DNA of 64,000 bases from Pseudopithomyces maydicus (taxonomy: Eukaryota > Ascomycota > Dothideomycetes > Pleosporales > Didymosphaeriaceae), in contig JANTUC010000001.1 of NCBI GenBank assembly GCA_026873275.1, positions 2,852,001 to 2,916,000 on the forward strand, read 5' to 3'. The notes under the pieces were generated by a model. It saw nothing but the letters and a program-made list of their open reading frames with translations, was not told where the DNA came from and did not search any database. The position numbers and the translations under genes are program-made. This document shows positions 24,628-34,704 of this stretch, piece by piece (the first letter of the stretch is position 1; each line of letters begins with the position of its first letter).

Positions 24628-24962
24628 CTCTTTTAGGGTATGTTTACGTATATATCACTATATCACATGTGGCTGGAGTTGAATGACTTGGAGCGAGTGG
24701 GCTTCTGGTTAATCATTTTTCAAGATACCTTTCTCTGTGTTTCAATTTATTAAATTCGGCAATGTATGTACTTCTTAATTGAGAGCTACCTTTCGTCTGG
24801 AACCGATTCGATTCCTTGAATACCTATAGATAGATCATTTCTGCACATTATTTGTAGCCACGCTCAATGCGATCAGCCTGTTCGTTCTCCCTATACTAGA
24901 ATTGGCAATGTGCTTCGTCTGTCTGGCTCTCGCATCACTTTCTTCACCTTCCCAATAATTGT
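24628..24962. other. Intergenic
   Basis: AT-rich 3' flank of the Zn2Cys6 gene and promoter of the small membrane-protein gene. Nothing else recognised. Confidence 0.5.
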
Positions 24963-25352
24963 ATGAACCCCTCTCTCAACATGTCAGCCATAACCCTCCG
25001 CCACATTCCCGTCTTCTTCATAGGCGCTACAACCACTTTCGGCAGCGTAGCCGCCATCTTCAACATCGAGTGGGCAATGCGCGAATTCGGCCTCCCAGCG
25101 CACCTGGCTCGTTCGCGCGACGCCCAGGCCATATTTCTTCTGAACGACGGCCGCACTTTTACGATTGGCATTCTGATCTGGACATTGTATTTGCGGGCTG
25201 ACTACCGTGTGGTGGACATGGTATTCAGGGTCGTGGGTAGCGTGTTGGGCGTGACGGATGCGGCTGTCGTGTGGAGAGAGGGGATGCGAAGCAGAGCATT
25301 GTTCCGGCTCTGTTCTTCGTGGTTGTTGGCGGGGTGGGGTGGGCGAACATGA
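24963..25352 (+). CDS. Small membrane protein, DUF4267-like
   Basis: A single exon of 129 codons. The protein has about four hydrophobic segments: HIPVFFIGATTTFGSVAAIF, FTIGILIWTLYL, VVDMVFRVVGSVLGVTDAAV and a Trp/Leu-rich C-terminal one. The N-terminal pattern of a short helix with GATTTFGSVAAIFN, followed by an MREFGLP segment and then a charged-to-hydrophobic turn, matches the DUF4267 family of small fungal and bacterial membrane proteins of unknown function. A second in-frame ATG at 24984 could be the true start. The C-terminus beyond about residue 105 is less typical. Confidence 0.65.
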   Translation: MNPSLNMSAITLRHIPVFFIGATTTFGSVAAIFNIEWAMREFGLPAHLARSRDAQAIFLLNDGRTFTIGILIWTLYLRADYRVVDMVFRVVGSVLGVTDAAVVWREGMRSRALFRLCSSWLLAGWGGRT

Positions 25353-25673
25353 CGCAAGGGTAGATGCTGCCGATGGTGTTATCGATGCCAGAATGTAGCT
25401 AGGTGGTGGCGTATTCGTATTACTTTTGAGATGACAACATTGCCCTGCGTTATCTATGGAGGACCCTTTACTCAGCTGGAAGAAAGAGTGGACTTGGCGA
25501 TAAGGAGGGGTGAGATTGAATCAGCCGGTTCTGAATGCAGCCATCTCTCCGACCTAGGTGGACATTTTCAATGGAGACTTGAGTAAGCGAGTGCTGCACT
25601 GAAAAACGTGTCACCTTTGATACATTAATACTGAAAATCGAAGTTTTGAGACATACGCACGATATCAGCAAAT
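25353..25673. other. Intergenic
   Basis: Promoter of the SDR gene. A CAGCCGGTT piece lies at about 25521; no clear paired element, RNA or repeat was seen. Confidence 0.5.
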
Positions 25674-26673
25674 ATGTCAAATGATCCGGGACAAAAGTAT
25701 GGTAGCGATGGTATGTGCTTACAATGTAGAAACTCCTACACTAGTGTAATCAAGAACCAAACTGTCCCCCACTAACCTGCTTTTAGGTCACAACTTCACC
25801 CCGAGCCTACACCATGATACCTATCCCTCTATCGACCCAACAAAGGTCGACCTCACAAACAAATACGTCTTCATAACCGGCGCCTCCAAAGGTATCGGTG
25901 AAGGTGCCGCCATCAGCTTCGCTCAGGCTGGTGCTTCCGGGATCGCCCTAGGTGCAAGATCCTCCCTCACAGCCGTTGTCGAGAAGACTAAGCTCGCCGC
26001 CAAAAACGCAGGTCATCCAGAACCTATAGTACTCGCTCTAGAGATCGACGTCACAAACCATGGAAGCGTGGAATCAGCGGCCCAGAAAACTTCCGAGGCG
26101 TTCCAAGGCCGTCTCGACATCCTCGTCAATAACGCTGGATACCAATCCGACTACCGCTCCCTAGTTGCCACAGACCCGGATGAATGGTGGTACGAGTACG
26201 CCGTCAACTTCAAGGGACCTTTCCTCATGACGCGAGCTTTTCTTCCACTCTTGCTCAAGTCCTCTCTCAAGATTCTGCTGAATATCACATCAGTGGGGGC
26301 CCATTATATAGGCAAGTGCTCGTCGTCGTATGCCACGAGTAAATTAGCATTGTGCCGCTTTACGGAGATCATGAACCATGAACATGGACCGCAGACCGAG
26401 GATGGCGTGGTAGCTATCGCTGTGCACCCGGGTGGTGTCAGGACGGAGTTGGCGCTGCACTTGCCTGGCCAATTCCATGCCTTGTTGGTAGATACACCGG
26501 GGTTGGCAGGCGGGGCGCTGGTATGGTTGGCAAAAGAGAGGAGGGAATGGCTTTGTGGGAGGTACGTCAGTGTAAACTGGGATGTGGATGAGCTAGAAGA
26601 TAAAAAAGATGATATTGTAAAGGGGGATTTATTGAAAGTGAGGATGGCGGTGAACTCGTTCCCGGAGGTTTGA
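25674..26673 (+). CDS. Short-chain dehydrogenase/reductase
   Basis: Two exons: 25674-25710 (MSNDPGQKYGSD) and 25787-26673. The 76-nt intron has a CACTAAC branch site; the total is 307 aa. Classical SDR features are in order: the Rossmann TGASKGIGEG nucleotide-binding loop near residue 40, the NNAG motif, a Ser in LLNITSVGA and the catalytic YATSK (Tyr-x-x-x-Lys), then HPGGVRTELA after it. It should be a soluble NAD(P)-dependent oxidoreductase; the substrate cannot be told. It lies 580 bp upstream of, and in the same direction as, a Zn2Cys6 gene at the left end of the candidate terpenoid locus. A biosynthetic role is possible but unproven. The first exon is supported only by splice signals and phase. 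Confidence 0.87.
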
Positions 26674-27254
26674 AACCTAGGTATGTATGGCCAGATAAAT
26701 TGCCCAAGTAGATTACGAAGTTAGTTTCATATCTACTCTCCAAATCTGTCTGAGTCGAATAGGGTGGATTTTCATGTGTATTGCCATTGAAATCAATATC
26801 GTGTACGTTGATCTGGTCAGCTGAGAAGCCAATGGTCGCAACGATAAGGATCCACCATACGTGCATCCATGAATACATATTCTTGTATCAGACTATTTCC
26901 ATGGTTTTCTTTACTGCTATTTTCAAACAGCACATGCATCTATCTGCCAAGTATTGGTTCTTGTTCTTATGGATATCATAGATATGGCCTATATACGAAT
27001 AGTGGATAGGCGATAGGCCCGCATAACATACTTACATTTGTGCTGTATAATGACGTAGCATATGCATCGGCCGCCGCTAACTTTGCGCTAAGTTTCTCAT
27101 ACCAAAATGCCGACGGCATCCTGACACTAATCAAGATGCCGAAGCCGTTGTCCCCTCACAATGATTATGTATACAACTTCCATGCGTCGGCCGCCCCCTA
27201 GTAAGTTCGTAATTATCTCGTTACACTCTCAAACCCTCTCAGCGCACGCACAGT
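26674..27254. other. Intergenic, promoter of the Zn2Cys6 gene with GC-rich palindromes
   Basis: Mostly AT-rich sequence with four GC-rich islands at about 27064-27076, 27107-27119, 27133-27149 and 27184-27196. No ORF of substance. Confidence 0.6.
27064..27196. promoter_or_regulatory. Cluster of CGG/CCG inverted half-sites upstream of the Zn2Cys6 gene
   Basis: The core TCGGCCGCC occurs twice in direct orientation (about 27067 and 27187), each containing the palindrome CGGCCG. Between them lies a perfect 13-nt palindrome, ATGCCGACGGCAT (27107-27119), and a further GCCGAAGCCG. Zn2Cys6 dimers bind paired CGG triplets, so this group 60-190 bp ahead of the regulator's own start is a plausible autoregulatory site. 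The function is inference. Confidence 0.4.
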
Positions 27255-28934
27255 ATGATACCAGTAACGCAGAAAGCAGCTAATACCTGTAACTATTGTC
27301 GAACGCGCAAACAGCGCTGCGATCGTATATTACCAGGTTGCTCTAGATGTACTGCGTATGTAACTTTGGCACTTCCTGTGGTGAATGATACCAACTAATA
27401 TCCTCTTGATTCATAGTAAACTTCGTTCGTGCGATTATACCTGGTTCAAGGATGCGCCACACGTCGTTGAGTCTAGCATGACCCATGATGGCCCGCTATT
27501 CGTCCAACAAGGTATATATGGTTCTGACATATCTACACACGGACGGGATGTGCTCCTGTATGTAGTTATGGCTTATGTGAACCGAGAGCCCGGATCTGCC
27601 AATAGATTTTCCGGACTGGTTTCCGATATAATCGATCTAGCAGAACGTACAGCCTCAAATCTGTTGGAGGAGCATGCTACTTCAATCCACCAATGGTGCC
27701 CGATAATCGATGAGGAATTACTTCAGAAAGGAAGGAACGGCACGTATGATGACCTCTCGTCCGAGCTACTACCAAGCCCGCTGATATTTCTGTGTATCCT
27801 TCTTTTATCCAGAACTTCATGCCCACATCCGGAGCCTATAAGGACAAGCATACTATACACAACAATCAAGCAAATGATTGCTATAGGTCAGACATCGGGA
27901 GAGGTGTCATTGGAGCTTTTTCGCGCAGGCATGTTGGTGGCGGTATGCGAATGTGGCCATGGCATGGCAGCACAAGCATTTGTGACGTTAAGCGCTTGTG
28001 TCGCGTTATGGGATCTAATAAAGCTTGACATGCGGAAGCCGAGTCACGATATGTTAAGCGAGGAAATAGTTTCTTCTCTAAATGCGGCTATCATCATGCT
28101 TGATCGGATGATACCTCTGTCAAACATGGATGGGCCACTCCCGTTGGTCTGTCCAACGAAACAACCTCTCAGCACACATGTTGCAGATATGATAGAACCC
28201 GCGATACCTCCACCCTCTCCAACGCCATATGCAAGCTCTCCACGAAAGGTTCATATTAGAGCTATCGTCGCACTTGAGTCTGGCCGCGTTCTGGAATACA
28301 TTGGTGCTATTCAACGTGGAGCTATACACGTGGAGACGTATGATGAAGTGGATGTTGCAATGGCAACAGTGATCAAGAAACTTGTAGACAAGCCCCAACC
28401 CCATACCTGGCTTCATTGTGATGCAATAGCCATGGCTTTTTGGTCAGTTCATCTCCATGACATCGAAGTATTTATCAGCGCTGAAAATGTGGAGTTCTCA
28501 CCTTCTCCTGCAACAGGCAGAAATAGGACGTCTGGGCACCGAAGGTGTATCTCTACAGAACGCAGTCGCCGCAAAGTCTCTTCTAACTCTACATTATTCA
28601 CGTCGTATGGCCTGGGACATGGTCAAAGTGATGATAGAAAAGATCGAGATGGAAGAGGACCTACCTTATCTTCCATTCGCCGGATTGTGTTGCGTTATCC
28701 GTTCTGCTATTGCCGTGCTCGAGACAGGAAGATATGAAAACGAGGGTATGCCCGATAACAATGAGATTGCCAGCTTCTTAAAGATACTGAGCTGGTTTGC
28801 TCGAAGGTGGAATGTTGGCAGTCAGTCCTGATATTGATCTCTCAGGTTATAGCTAATGGCGGACAGTCAAATATCTACAACGTGCATGGGAGCTACTAGC
28901 CCAGATTTCGCTGCAGGATCCTACTGCTTCCTAG
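27255..28934 (+). CDS. Zn(II)2Cys6 transcription factor, candidate pathway regulator
   Basis: Four exons: 27255-27355, 27417-28442, 28495-28820 and 28867-28934; the total is 1521 nt, 506 aa. Splicing of exons 1 and 2 completes the C6 cluster: CNYCRTRKQRC, then CSRCTAKLRSC, at residues 12-39. The rest matches the fungal-specific regulator fold, with an HQWCPIIDEELL block near residue 130 and helical segments like AFVTLSACVALWDLIKLD. The third exon continues as CSHLLLQQAEIGRLG and an RRMAWDMVKVMIEKI helix. The 52-nt intron 28443-28494 uses a GTCAGT donor and a weaker GAG acceptor; without it two overlapping frames each carry half of the protein. It sits between an SDR gene and the P450/exporter/cyclase group, so it may control them. 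Confidence 0.8.
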
Positions 28935-29624
28935 TTTGATCAATAGATTCGATGCACTACAAGCGACATGTGGCCTGGAGAACAAGGTTAAAATGAGCTC
29001 TGGGGTTTCAAATCTGCGGTTGATCATGTCACCCGATATGTGAGGAACAAATAGCATCAAGAAAGGTGAAGGAACAACGAGAGTACGTTCAGATGGCAAA
29101 AAGGCCAAGGGATGTTGTTATTTTGTGTGTTAGAAAACGTAGTAGCTGAGTCTGAGCCAACTAGATGCAAATGCTTGGTAGGATAAAACGCTGTCACTCC
29201 TCTTGTGACAAGTATAAGGGATAAACAGCCAATCGAGCTGAAACGTTCCCGGAACTGGAAGGTCTTGTTCGGCGACTCTCAAAATACATTGTAAAAGACA
29301 ATATATACTAGAAACCCCAACAATCAACGTAACGCTAGTTCTATCCATTCCGGATCAACAGACGTATCTCAAGGGGATATGGTTTAACTCCAAATATTCT
29401 CTACGTCACCGGGACGAAGGATGTATGGTTTGGAGGGTACTGCGATTCATATCTCGTTATTCGTATCGCCTGTATCATCTCAATGAACAACTCTGTTCAT
29501 TGAGAGAGAGAACAGGGTTGGGCGCAGGCATTTTTACCCCGTCCCCGGGTGCGTGCGCTCGACTTGGAGCGAGTGAAAGGCATTCCGCCACATAATAGTT
29601 CCGAGTAAATCTATTGTGGTTGGT
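28935..29624. other. Intergenic between convergent genes
   Basis: 3' flanks of the Zn2Cys6 gene and the rhodopsin-fold gene. Contains a 12-bp perfect inverted repeat at 29478-29505. No ORF is supported. Confidence 0.55.
29478..29505. repeat. Perfect 12-bp inverted repeat with 4-nt spacer
   Basis: TCTCAATGAACA, spacer ACTC, then its exact complement. It lies about 120 bp downstream of the minus-strand rhodopsin-fold gene and could form a hairpin in a 3' end, or be a protein-binding palindrome. Confidence 0.85.
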
Positions 29625-30971
29625 TCAGACTTTCCGATACGCCATGTCTGGGTACATTATCTTGGGCAGTCTTGGATCCTTAGGCGGTACCGGGGGTGGC
29701 TTCTCATTACGTTGCTCCTCTTCGTCATAGTAAGAGTCTTTCGTGCTTCTAAATGTGCCGCTGGTCATTGTACCCAGGGTAATGAACATCTCCTTCACTT
29801 GGAGAAGACCCCCTCGCTTGCCTTCGCGTGGAGAAGATAGTTCATCACTGAATCCCGGTTTCCTCAAGGCTTGTCTCGTGCGATTTCGTTGGGCCCGAGA
29901 AATAAGTGGCCGAAGAGTTGGCATGGAAGCACAAATAATTCCGACGTTAACCTCGATAACGGACCAGACGTTGACGCCCAATGAATCATAGTAGGGATCC
30001 CTAGAGTTGAGCGCGGTGACCAAGAAGTGGAATCGGATAATGGAACACAGAGTACTAAAGAAACCAAGTCCGAAGACGGAATAAACAGCGATCCTTTCCC
30101 GGGTTGGTCGAGGAATGGAAAAGATTAGTCTATAAGGGAGGAACAAGATCCATACGTCCATTAGGATGTGAAAGCCAGATGTGACTGGAATTGTTAAAAA
30201 AGTGAACAATGAAATTCAAGGTCTGACATACTGTAGTAGAAGGTGGCGGTATCAATGCAACGACCGGGTACTGTGCCCGTGAAGTCCCACATTTTGCGAA
30301 GTGGAATACACTCTAACGGGATAATTATAATGACGATGGCTTGATATGTGAATAGAAGATAGATACTAGCTTTGCAAAGTCTTTCGAATGTTTTGGTCAC
30401 GGCTGCAACGTGTGAGTAGTGATCAGTCTGTATGTGGATGGCAGACCTACATAACCGAAGGTATATCATCAGAATAGACGCCTTGATTAACGTAACGGTT
30501 GTTTTATACACTGCAATTATAGACAGCCCCAACTACAGAATGTGAGTCACGCCCTATCATTATTCAGGTCACAACAGCATACCTTTGCGCTTTCGACAGA
30601 TTGTGCCATGGTGAGAGACATTCCACTGAAGCCTAGGTTGAACTTCTTTGCGCTCACTAGAAGCTGTATCGAGAAAACTACGGCAAACAGCTAACTTCAT
30701 TAGTTTATGTGGTATCACGAGAGGATCCACTCTTACTGCTGCTACTATTATGGTCCAATCTTCATTGCCCATGTTGCGGACAACACAAGCCCGCGTATAA
30801 ACACGCAAGCCAACACATGCCGCTGTCAACCATCAGCAGAGAACCAAGCAAATCTAGCGACTTACTTACTCCCAAGAATAGTCAGAAAAGTGATGGCCCC
30901 GACAGCGACATTCTGTCGCGCCTGTTCATCACCAGGGGGTACATCTGCAGCTCAAAATCTTTGTTCGACAT
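29625..30971 (-). CDS. Fungal rhodopsin-fold (PTH11-related) integral membrane protein, frame break near 5' end
   Basis: Six exons on the minus strand: 30971-30870, 30822-30737, 30663-30583, 30532-30451, 30402-30232 and 30184-29625. The joins are supported by phase and family motifs. Visible are seven hydrophobic helices, the GLRVYTR turn after helix 1, the NEDWTIIVA motif in place of the usual DDW, KASILMIYLRL, and PGRCIDTATFYY before helix 5. After helix 7 comes a charged cytosolic tail with a Pro-rich segment (KPPPVPPKDPR). Introns 30403-30450 and 30664-30736 are both needed for a good fold. The ATG at 30971 reads MSNKDFELQMYP and then loses frame at a C5 run (30935-30939 on +). One more C continues as PGDEQARQNVAVGA and gives 360 aa in total. 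Members of this family act as surface receptors or have unknown roles. Confidence 0.72.
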
Positions 30972-31785
30972 AACGACTACTGGTGTGCATCTCACGTCGA
31001 GGAGCAGGTTCTATCTATATCGACTAGATCCATAGCTCGAAACCGCTGTCTCAGAGATTAACTTTGGGTATGAAACAGATCGTAGCCGATTCTGTATGCT
31101 CCCGAGTTATCACAAACGCAATGTCCATCAGATGCAGGTGCTTTAAGGATGCCATTAAGCCTGAGCATTGTCGCCAAGCAGAAATACAAATGTCAGATGC
31201 TTGGATTGCCGCACGTAATTGTGCATAGTGCAGGCATGCAGCCTTGGGCGAGACCAGGTATTCCTTGCGCATCTATGCGCATGCAAGCAACGCAACGCCG
31301 TAGTAACTTCGCGCTTTGTGCGAGAGAGCCGGCACAGCATGTACAGTAGTCTCTATTTTGTCGGCACAAGTGAACGTTAAAAGACGGCTGGTTGCTATCA
31401 AATGTCAAGCCCACTGACACCTGCCATGTGTGTATGTATGTGCGCGTGCCGCAAGGGGTCAAAGCTTGCTGTGTGAGAGGTTGGTTTCAGAAGAGCTACC
31501 CTGCCCAACGTCCGCGGATGGCAACCAGGTGCACCAAATATGAGACGACCATGGGAAGGAACATGATGTTCCTAGAAACTCGAGCGAAAGAACTGAGATG
31601 AGGTAGTACGATGCCATACTCGTAAAGGAGTGCGCGCATTCCCAGTGATTAGAGTAGTTTATACATCGAATAGACAGGCATGAACGATCTCACTGCAGCC
31701 CATGCCATACGTTCAAAAAAGCACTGCATCCAACTCATTAGCATGCACCATACACGGGGCAGAACCAAAAAGACCAAAAAGTGGA
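30972..31785. other. Intergenic
   Basis: No supported gene. A TCCGCGGA palindrome occurs at about 31513. Overlapping short ORFs on both strands (31051-31601) look like chance. Confidence 0.5.
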
Positions 31786-31893
31786 TGCTCCGTGCCAGAT
31801 TCGAACTGGCGGCCTTCGGATTTCTGCAACTGAGTGCAGTCATAGCAATTGAATGTATGAGACCGACGTGATAACCGACTACACCAACGACTG
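31786..31893 (-). tRNA. Elongator tRNA-Met (CAT) with intron; acceptor stem damaged, possible pseudogene
   Basis: On the minus strand the D-arm (GTGTAGTCGGTTATCAC), an anticodon loop CTCATA with CAT, the T-arm (GCCAG TTCGAAT CTGGC) and a 3' acceptor strand ACGGAGC with discriminator A fold as an elongator Met tRNA. A 34-nt intron (31822-31855) lies after base 37, the standard place for nuclear tRNA introns. The last anticodon pair is the U-U opposition also seen in yeast elongator tRNA-Met. The 5' acceptor strand reads CAGTCGT, although GCTCCGT would be needed. The first three pairs are lost and the fourth is G-U, which suggests that the 5' end has been replaced. Confidence 0.7.
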
Positions 31894-32414
31894 ATTACGA
31901 TATTAGTGACTGATTGAATGATTGGTTGAACCAGTGAGAACTTACAGCTTGTTTGATGGCAAATTTGCAAAATGAAAAATATATATAAACACTAATGTAC
32001 TAACTTATCATCGCTTATAGAGGGGTACATACTTAAAGTCTTTTGATGCATTAGTCTATCGAAATGTTGGTCCTTGACTGATTGAGCGCACTAGTTGACT
32101 GCCAGTGGATCTGCAGCAGTCTGCTTATGTACTAGGCACAGTACATACCTAGGCATCCAGCATTCGAGCTGTGGTCAGCGTCGCAGCGCTACCAATTGCA
32201 GCGATTAGCGAAAAGACCACACCTCATCCGTTTCCTCTCCTGTTGGATCGGCGCGAGGTGGGTTTAGCCGCGCCGCTTGTGCGCGCCTCGGATGCTGGCG
32301 ATCCGTCCCATAGTGGGGTTCCCCAGCCGCCCTACTCCTGTGGTTATCTACTCCTCTTCTCTCTTCTCGACCCATTATCGTCTTCTCCAGCGCGTCGAAT
32401 CGCCTTCTTCTACC
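31894..32414. other. Intergenic, promoter of the P450 gene
   Basis: The left half is AT-rich with several ACTGATTGA-like repeats next to the tRNA-like gene. The right half is GC-richer and holds the inverted CGGAT site described separately. Confidence 0.5.
32289..32305. promoter_or_regulatory. CGGAT-N7-ATCCG inverted repeat, candidate Zn2Cys6 site
   Basis: Perfect inverted pentamers separated by 7 nt (CGGATGCTGGCGATCCG), about 110 bp upstream of the P450 start. This is the architecture of Gal4-class dimer sites. Another ATCCG lies at about 32226. Binding by the neighbouring regulator is inference. Confidence 0.45.
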
Positions 32415-34089
32415 ATGGACGTGCGATCAGATGGTTTTTTCGCTGAACATTTGACGCTATTCAATGTCCTTGCCACTGGCTTTACGTATCTTGCCGTCAC
32501 CGTCGCTCTTGGCTCTCTACGCGCGCCCAAGTATCCGGCCGAGCTGCCTTGGGTTGGGCATGGTAAATCCTGGTGGGCATGCGTAAGGAACTTTTTCGAT
32601 GGATTCACGAAATGCCGAGAGTGGTTGCAAGATGGTTACGAGAAATATCATAAGCAAGGTCGCGCTTTCGTTATTCCACCAACGCTAGGAGTGCCCGCCG
32701 AGATCTCTATGCCGAAATCACAGATGCAATGGATGCTAGATCAGCCGGACAACGTGCTGAGTACTGGCGAGGCACATTTCGACACCCTGAATGGCTCATA
32801 CGCTTTCATTACACCATCGCTGTTAACAGATCCTTACCACGAGCGTGTCATACACAAGAATCTTGCGCGCAACCTGAATGCCATAATTCCTGAGCTTGTT
32901 GACGAAGTCAATTTTGACATTGAAGAGATTTGTGGCACTGATACAGAGCAGTTCAAGAAAGTCAATCTCATGGACGAGTTCCTACTAGGCGTCATCCCAA
33001 AGATCACGAATCGTATGCTGGTTGGCAAATCGGTTTGCAGGAACCCTGATTACCTCAAAAATATGATGGGGTTCACTATGGATGTTGTATTGAGTTTTTT
33101 CCTTTTTCCAATGGTACCGCAAACGTTACATCCCATCATTGGACCCATTTTTAGTCTGCTCCCCAAATACCATTACTGGAAATCACGAAAACACACAATC
33201 CCCATCATCAAGAAGAGAACAGAGGATCTACGGAGGAAGGAGGCCGGTGATCCGGCTTATGCAGATTGGAATGCACCGAATGATTTTATAACCTGGACCT
33301 TACGTACGGCCATGGCGGAAAATAGAAAAGACGAGATGGAACCAGGGCGTGTGGCGATGCGCGTTTGCCCATTAAACTTTGCAAGTATTCACACAACAGC
33401 CCTAACGGCCCATAGCGCACTTATCGACATACTCGGTGCGGACCCAGGTGTGTTAGAAGCTTTGCGCGAAGAAGCCATTCGAATATACAATGAAGACGGG
33501 CAAGAGTGGACGAAGAACGGTTTGTCACGCATGTATAAGCTTGACTCCGCAATCCGTGAATCTCAAAGACATTCCACTATGGCAATGAATCTCATTTCCA
33601 AGAAAGTTGTCGCCAAAGAGGGTGTCACGAGCCCAGAAGGCATCCATTATCCGTACGGGTGTCTTCTGACTTACCCTTGGTTGCCAGTTGCTCATGACAA
33701 CGATGTTTATAAAAACCACGATACATACGACGCTTTTCGATTTTCAAGGGATAGAGAACAATTCGATTCGATGACCGACAACGAAAAGATTGGTGTGGAT
33801 GTTCTAAAGTTGAGACAAAGTGGGATGGTTACAACTGGGCACTCCCATCAAGCCTTTGGCCACGGACGACATGCTTGGTAAGTTTGTGAACAGTTGAACA
33901 TGATCTGAGCTAATTGAAGCCAGTCCCGGCCGCTTCTTTGTCGCCCATGAGCTGAAAATCATGTTTGCATATTTATTCATGAATTATGAAATCAAGCACC
34001 TCACCGAGAAACCTAAGCTGAAATGGGCAGGAAGGACTTCTATCCCTCCAAAGGTCGAAATCGAGGTACGAAGGCGTAGGATGCAGTAA
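32415..34089 (+). CDS. Cytochrome P450 monooxygenase
   Basis: Two exons: 32415-33877 and 33924-34089, with a 46-nt intron; 1629 nt, 542 aa. An N-terminal hydrophobic segment (LFNVLATGFTYLAVTVALGS) anchors it in the ER. Family motifs include the modified I-helix region FASIHTTALTAHSALIDIL, the K-helix ExxR in DSAIRESQR and the heme-binding loop FGHGRHACPGRFF. The intron splits the heme Cys codon. The HGRHACPGRFFVAHELK block resembles fungal P450s that oxidise diterpenoid, indole-diterpenoid and other polycyclic substrates. It is followed on the same strand by an MFS exporter and then a terpene cyclase, which suggests tailoring of a terpene. The substrate is not known. Confidence 0.93.
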
Positions 34090-34704
34090 ATTATCGATTT
34101 TAAGTATCTTGGGGATTGCTCGATGTGTACAGCATAGCCATGAAGTTTTTTAATGTAAATACATCTAGGTATTATGCAACGATACACCGTATGCTGTATT
34201 TCTTTTGATTGTTCCCCTGCAGGACTAGCGAAATGCTAGTACAGTTAGTGTCTGTAAGGCGCAATACTGAACATCATATTTTGGACCCTGCGCAAAGGTG
34301 AATGCGAATGTGAGTGCGATTAGGCGATGCCGCATACAAGCCTCGGCCGAGCTTGTACTTACGCGCAGTCGAACTCTCTACATTTATGATCAATGACGCA
34401 ATCACCACGCAGCCCTATGACAGCTGAAGCCCTCCACTCAATATCCGACCATCCGTACGAAGGTTAGAGAAGCATACTAGGCTTCTTTCGAAAACTAAAG
34501 GTGTAGCTTAATTCGATAAAGCAACACCATGTGGATCCTAGCTTTATCAAATGGCCAGCACAAATTCGAGAACTTCAAAAGTGAACCCGGCGCTGCCGAG
34601 ACTACACAAAGTTTCGTCATTGTCGTCATCAAAAGCGAAATTCTTATAGAGCTTCCCACTCCTATGAACAATGATAGATCCTAACATTTCCAACAACCCG
34701 AGCA
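34090..34704. other. Intergenic, promoter of the MFS exporter
   Basis: Two ATCCG pentamers lie close together at about 34443 and 34451. There is an 8-bp inverted repeat, GATAAAGC (about 34516) with GCTTTATC (about 34541). No ORF is supported. Confidence 0.5.

Noticed and set aside
28427..28500. Frameshift in the cluster regulator
   Set aside because: A 52-nt intron with a GTCAGT donor explains the change of frame better, although its acceptor is weak.
34516..34548. GATAAAGC/GCTTTATC inverted repeat as operator
   Set aside because: Only 8 bp with a 17-nt spacer; expected by chance in a window of this size.
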